A DNA stretch of 64,000 bases. Origin: Polaromonas sp. C04 (GTDB lineage: Bacteria > Pseudomonadota > Gammaproteobacteria > Burkholderiales > Burkholderiaceae_C). Each line of letters opens with the position of its first letter. Position 1 is the stretch's first letter. Where the stretch lies: contig NZ_MUNS01000034.1 in the NCBI RefSeq assembly GCF_002002705.1, positions 103,130 to 167,129 of the forward strand. Direction: 5' to 3'. The translations under genes were made by a program, and so were the position numbers. Below are positions 60,741-64,000 of this stretch, one piece after another. The notes beneath the pieces were generated by a model that was not told the DNA's origin, searched no databases, and worked only from the letters and a program-made list of their open reading frames with translations.

Positions 60741-61415
60741 ATGAACGAACTGGTACAACCAAACAGCCTTGCCATGGGGGCGGCGCGCACGACTCCAATC
60801 CGGACCTACGATGCCGGACGCTCGATGGCGGACATCCTCAAAGTCGCGACCGCGGAGTTCGCCGACAAAGGCCTGAGCGGCGCGCGCATCGACGAGATCG
60901 CGGCCGCCACGCGCACCAGCAAGCGAATGATTTATTACCACTTCGGCAGCAAGGAGGGCCTGTACCTGGCCGTGCTCGAAGCCTCGTACCAGCGCATCCG
61001 CGACATCGAGACCGGCCTGCACCTCGAAGACCTCGCGCCCGAGGATGCGCTGCGCAAACTGGTGGCCTTCACCTTCGACTACCAGCACGACAACGAGGAC
61101 TTCATCCGCCTGGTGATGAACGAGAACATGCACCGGGGCGAGTACCTGGCCCAGAGCAAAACGATCCAGCAACTGAACGTGCCGGCCATCAACGCGGTGC
61201 AGCGGGTGTACGAGCGCGGCGTGCAGGCAGGTGTGTTTCGCCAGGGGCTCGACCCCACCGACCTGCACATGTCGATCTCGGCGCTGTGCTTCTTCAACGT
61301 GGCGAACCGGCACACGTTCTCGCTGATCTTCAAGCGCGAGCTCGCATCATCCGCGGCGCTGCGGGCACGGCGCGACAGCATCGTCGAGATGATCGTGCGT
61401 TTCGTGCGAAAGTAA
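60741..61415 (+). CDS. TetR-family transcriptional regulator
   Basis: 224 residues. Helix-turn-helix ARIDEIAAATRTSKRMIYYHFGSKEGLY lies near residues 48-76; the C-terminal helical domain is ligand-binding, with FVRLVMNEN-like and FFNVANRHTFSLIF segments. It is divergent from the shikimate/quinate-type genes and likely represses them until a ring-acid or its breakdown product binds. Followed after 24 bases by an ABM-domain gene. Confidence 0.92.
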   Translation: MNELVQPNSLAMGAARTTPIRTYDAGRSMADILKVATAEFADKGLSGARIDEIAAATRTSKRMIYYHFGSKEGLYLAVLEASYQRIRDIETGLHLEDLAPEDALRKLVAFTFDYQHDNEDFIRLVMNENMHRGEYLAQSKTIQQLNVPAINAVQRVYERGVQAGVFRQGLDPTDLHMSISALCFFNVANRHTFSLIFKRELASSAALRARRDSIVEMIVRFVRK

Positions 61416-61439
61416 CCACCCCATTCCCAGGAGATTCCC

Positions 61440-61742
61440 ATGATTCTTGAACTCGCCGACATCCGCATCCAGCCCGGCCAGCAGGCCGCCTTCGACGAAG
61501 CGATCCAGCGCGGCCTGTCCACCGTGATCGCACGCGCCAGGGGCTTTCAGGGCTTCAAGGTCAACAAGTGCATCGAATCGCCCGAGCGCTACATCCTGCA
61601 GATTTTCTGGGACACGCTGGAAGACCACACCGTGGCGTTTCGCCAGTCGCCGCTGTTTGCCGAGTGGCGCGCGATCGTGGGGCCATTCTTCGCCGCGCCG
61701 CCCGTGGTCGAGCATTTCGAGCTGCTGGCCAAATCCGACTGA
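61440..61742 (+). CDS. Antibiotic biosynthesis monooxygenase (ABM) domain protein
   Basis: 100 residues, one ferredoxin-like ABM domain: MILELADIRIQPGQQAAFDE, ARGFQGFKVNKCIESPERYI, WDTLEDHTVAFRQSPLFAEW. CAGGAG precedes the ATG. Family members include small quinone-forming monooxygenases and heme-degrading proteins; with a ring-acid catabolic cluster beside it, a role on an aromatic intermediate is possible but unproven. Probably co-transcribed with tetR. Confidence 0.88.
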   Translation: MILELADIRIQPGQQAAFDEAIQRGLSTVIARARGFQGFKVNKCIESPERYILQIFWDTLEDHTVAFRQSPLFAEWRAIVGPFFAAPPVVEHFELLAKSD

Positions 61743-61809
61743 ACCCCCCAGCGAGGCGGGTCCGTCCGGTCCGCCGCGTCCGCAGGCTTGCGCAGGGCGC
61801 GCGCCAGGG

Positions 61810-62250
61810 CTATGGCGAAGCGTCGGAATCGGCCACCAGCTTGCGCAGCAGCGCGATCAGTTGCTGGTGCTCCTGCGCATCGAGGCGGTCGACGATGCGC
61901 GCCTGCACCTTGCGCACCGCACGCGTCATTTGCTGCACGGCCCGCTCGCCTTGCGGTGTGACCCACAACAGCTTGCGGCGCTTGTCGTCGGCGTCGGGCT
62001 CGCGCCGGATCCAGCCCTTGCTCTCGAGCCGGCCGATCACCGAGCCGGAGGTGGCGGCATCGAACGCCACCCGTCCCGCGAGCGTGATCTGGTCCTCGCC
62101 GGGCTGGTCGATCAGCGCATTCAGGATGGAAAACTGGACCGGCGTGATATCGAAATCGGACGTTTCTTCCATGAAGATCGCCACCGAGCGCTGGTGCGCG
62201 CGCCGGATCAGATAGCCCGGCGAATGCTCGAAATCGAAGCTTTTTGCCAT
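61810..62250 (-). CDS. MarR-family transcriptional regulator
   Basis: 146 residues. Winged helix: FSILNALIDQPGEDQITLA, SVIGRLESKGWIRREPDADD, and the wing KRRKLLWVTPQGE. MarR proteins respond to phenolic or aromatic ligands. It is divergent from the FAD oxidoreductase gene, with a clean inverted repeat between them. A short low-information stretch separates it from the convergent ABM gene. Confidence 0.92.
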   Translation of the reverse strand: MAKSFDFEHSPGYLIRRAHQRSVAIFMEETSDFDITPVQFSILNALIDQPGEDQITLAGRVAFDAATSGSVIGRLESKGWIRREPDADDKRRKLLWVTPQGERAVQQMTRAVRKVQARIVDRLDAQEHQQLIALLRKLVADSDASP

Positions 62251-62305
62251 GTTTCAAGTGTACCCAGATTGATGCAAATAAAGAGGGATTGCGCTTTTAC
62301 AATCA

Positions 62306-62324
62306 ATATGTTCACTTAACATAT
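62306..62324. promoter_or_regulatory. Candidate MarR operator, ATATGTT-N5-AACATAT
   Basis: Perfect seven-base inverted repeat with a five-base spacer, in the gap between the MarR gene and the FAD oxidoreductase. A TACAAT -10-like box lies just before it (62298-62303, rightward). Size and symmetry fit a MarR dimer site. Confidence 0.65.
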
Positions 62325-62360
62325 AGACGCCTCGCGCAAAGCTCTTTCGAGACACATCCC

Positions 62361-62426
62361 ATGACGCAAGCGCTTCCCATTTTGGTGCCTGGCGGCAGCA
62401 TCAACCCGAAAAACCTGTTCCACTGA
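62361..62426 (+). CDS. Possible 21-codon leader peptide upstream of the FAD oxidoreductase
   Basis: ATG 62361 to TGA 62426 encodes MTQALPILVPGGSINPKNLFH, ending five bases before the next gene's ATG and in another frame. Its ribosome-binding site is weak. It could be a coupled leader, or chance; there is no homology I recognise. Confidence 0.3.
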   Translation: MTQALPILVPGGSINPKNLFH

Positions 62427-62431
62427 TCCGC

Positions 62432-63868
62432 ATGAGCAACACTCAAACGACTCCCGCCAGCCTGGGCGAACCTGGTCGCCAGACCCCCATCCACGGCGAA
62501 TACGACGTCGTGGTGCTGGGCGGCGGGCCGGCCGGCATCGCGGCGGCCGTGGCGGCCGCGCGCGCCGGCCGCTCCACTTTGCTGATCGAGCGCTACGGCT
62601 TTCTCGGTGGCATGGGCACGGCGGCGGGCGTGACCAACTTCTGCGGCCTGCATGCCAATGTGCATGGCGACATCCGCCAGGTGGTGCACGGCGTGGCCGA
62701 CGACCTGCTGGCGCGCATAGCCCGACTCGGCGGGCTCAACGCGCCGCACACGGTGTTCGGCAAAACCTGGGCGCAGGCCTACGACACCGCGGCCTACAAG
62801 ATCGCTGCGGACGATCTGCTGCTGTCCGCGGGCGTGCAGTTGCTGTTCCACGCGCTCGCGGTGGGCGTGGTGATGGCCTCCCCGGTGCGCGTGCACGCGC
62901 TGCTGATCGAGACCAAGTCCGGCCGGCGCGCAGTGCTCGGGCGCTGCTTCATCGACGCCTCGGGCGACGGCGATCTCGCCGCCTGGGCCGGCGCGCCTTT
63001 CGAGAAAGGCGACGGCCAGGGCAATCTGCTGTACCCGTCCGCCATGTTCCGCCTGAACGGCATCGACCCGCAGCGCGCGGGCTCGGACTGGAGCGTGATC
63101 CCGCGCCTGATGCAGCAGGCCGAAGCCGCCGGGCGCTACACCTTTCCGCGCAAGACGCCGATCGTGCGGCCGCAGAAAAACCCGATCGAGTGGCGCGTGA
63201 ACCTGACCCAGCTGGCCAATGCGCAGGGCAACGCCACGGACGGCACCAACGCGCAGGAACTCAGCGACGCCGAGATTCTGGGCCGCCGGCAGATCGCCAG
63301 CGTGGCCGGTTTCCTCAAGGAAGTCCCCGGGTTCGAGGACTCGTACATCGTGGATATCGCGCCGCAGGTCGGCATTCGCGAAACCCGGCGCGTGCGCGGC
63401 CAGTACCAGCTCACCGAATCCGACGTGCTGGGCTGCGCCAGTTTCGACGACAGCATCGGCGTCAACGGCTGGCCGCTGGAGCTGCACCTGAAGGGCGATG
63501 TGGAATTCCGCTGGCCCCCGATTCCCGAAAGCCGCGGCTTCAACCAGCTGCCCTACCGCATGCTCGTGCCGCTCGCCGGCGCCGAGCCGCCTCAAGCCGG
63601 CGACGCCCCCTCGGGGGGCAGCGCGAAGCGCGTGGGGGCTCTCGCAACGCTGGACAACCTGTGGGTCGCGGGGCGCTGCGCGTCCATGACCCACGAAGCC
63701 CAGTCGGCCGCGCGCGTCACCGGCGCCTGTTTTGTGATGGGCCAGGCGGCAGGCAGCGCGGCGGATCTGGCCTTGACAGCCGGCTGCACGGCCGCCGCGG
63801 TGGACACCAAAGCGTTGCAGTCCCGTCTGGAGTTAGAGGGTGCCTGGCTCGGCACCCACACCGTTTGA
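62432..63868 (+). CDS. FAD-dependent oxidoreductase (FAD_oxidored family)
   Basis: 478 residues. N-terminal Rossmann site DVVVLGGGPAGIAAAVAAAR, then LLIERYGFLGGMGTAAGVTN, a GRCFIDASGDGDLAAWAG block and a C-terminal LWVAGRCASMTHEAQSAARV flavin segment. That is the PF12831 layout found in small-molecule oxidases and dehydrogenases. It is under likely MarR control. A GC-rich palindromic repeat (63605-63639) is read in frame and adds about 12 residues (PSGGSAKRVGA) at a surface loop. The substrate is unknown. Confidence 0.88.
   Translation: MSNTQTTPASLGEPGRQTPIHGEYDVVVLGGGPAGIAAAVAAARAGRSTLLIERYGFLGGMGTAAGVTNFCGLHANVHGDIRQVVHGVADDLLARIARLGGLNAPHTVFGKTWAQAYDTAAYKIAADDLLLSAGVQLLFHALAVGVVMASPVRVHALLIETKSGRRAVLGRCFIDASGDGDLAAWAGAPFEKGDGQGNLLYPSAMFRLNGIDPQRAGSDWSVIPRLMQQAEAAGRYTFPRKTPIVRPQKNPIEWRVNLTQLANAQGNATDGTNAQELSDAEILGRRQIASVAGFLKEVPGFEDSYIVDIAPQVGIRETRRVRGQYQLTESDVLGCASFDDSIGVNGWPLELHLKGDVEFRWPPIPESRGFNQLPYRMLVPLAGAEPPQAGDAPSGGSAKRVGALATLDNLWVAGRCASMTHEAQSAARVTGACFVMGQAAGSAADLALTAGCTAAAVDTKALQSRLELEGAWLGTHTV
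63605..63639 (+). repeat. GC-rich palindromic element inside the FAD oxidoreductase gene
   Basis: Two nested stem-loops: GCCCCC-TCG-GGGGGC and GCGC-GAA-GCGC, closed by a further GTGGGGGC. It is in frame, encoding GDAPSGGSAKRVGA. REP-like sequences of this kind, giving a PSGGSAKRVGA peptide, are familiar from Comamonadaceae proteins. Confidence 0.7.
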
Positions 63869-63897
63869 TCCTTCAGCAACCATCTTGAATGAAGACC

Positions 63898-64000
63898 TTA
63901 ATTTGTCACTGCGATAGCGTTGTTCCAAGGCGACTTGGTGCGAGCGATGGCATTGAGGATGACCAGCAGCTTGTGCATGCAAGCCACCAGGGCGACCTTC
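63898..64000 (-). mobile_element. IS110-family transposase, C-terminal end (partial)
   Basis: 33 codons read leftward to TAA at 63898-63900: KVALVACMHKLLVILNAIAR, then a SPWN segment. This is the conserved end of IS110/IS1111-type transposases (Transposase_20). The rest lies beyond the window. The stop is 29 bases after the FAD gene stop, so the insertion sequence end must lie in that short gap. Confidence 0.85.

Noticed and set aside
62244..62426. 60-codon frame MPCFKCTQ... upstream of the FAD gene
   Set aside because: It begins inside the MarR gene end and crosses the operator; only the last 21 codons have a plausible independent start.

Overview
The window looks like chromosome from a Burkholderiales betaproteobacterium, most likely Comamonadaceae (the Polaromonas, Rhodoferax and Variovorax neighbourhood). 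This rests on high GC, an isc operon led by iscR and ending in fdx-dnaQ, a phaC-phaA-phaB polyhydroxybutyrate cluster, a YqjD/YqjE/YqjK trio, and short dispersed repeats of a type I associate with that family. No ribosomal RNA, phage or CRISPR was seen. The only transposon sequence is an IS110-type transposase end at the right edge.

Layout. 1-3.5 kb: partial N-formylglutamate amidohydrolase, bactofilin, YqjK/E/D envelope trio, a pyruvyltransferase-like gene and tRNA-Val. 3.5-9.9 kb: iscR-iscS-iscU-iscA, a terminator-like hairpin, hscB-hscA-fdx-dnaQ, all leftward, with a near-consensus IscR box upstream. 9.9-15.5 kb: uvrB, an aromatic/aspartate aminotransferase, a DODA-type dioxygenase and a LysR regulator. 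15.6-20.5 kb: gcl-hyi-glxR-glycerate kinase, the complete glyoxylate-to-phosphoglycerate route. 20.7-27.6 kb: intracellular PHB depolymerase, an RnfB-like ferredoxin, and a three-gene 2-oxoacid:ferredoxin/NADP oxidoreductase set (KorC-KorA-KorB type). 27.7-36.1 kb: methylmalonyl-CoA mutase, MeaB, propionyl-CoA carboxylase beta and alpha and a VOC (epimerase-like) protein in one direction, with a divergent GntR regulator; together they convert propionyl-CoA to succinyl-CoA.

36.1-40.0 kb holds a compact heme-copper oxidase locus: CuA subunit II, subunit I, SCO and a small CtaG-like membrane protein. Its subunit I lacks the usual cross-linked tyrosine and carries Asn there, which makes it a candidate nitric oxide reductase of the newer non-canonical kinds. 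40-45 kb: the PrkA-YeaH-SpoVR stress operon. 45-49.4 kb: dusA, an M14-type lipoprotein peptidase, a GST and a DsbA-fold isomerase. 49.4-56.3 kb: dctA, phaB, phaA, phaC, pgeF and maiA. 56.4-61.7 kb: a quinate/shikimate-type catabolic set (QuiC, a shikimate dehydrogenase-like protein, an MHS transporter) with a divergent TetR. 61.8-64 kb: MarR regulator, FAD-dependent oxidoreductase, and the transposase end.

A second theme is a decayed dispersed repeat of about 50 bp, with a GCTAT-N-ATAGC arm and a GGGCTA core. It occurs between genes and also in frame inside conserved genes (pccA, mcm, pgeF, possibly phaC and phaZ).
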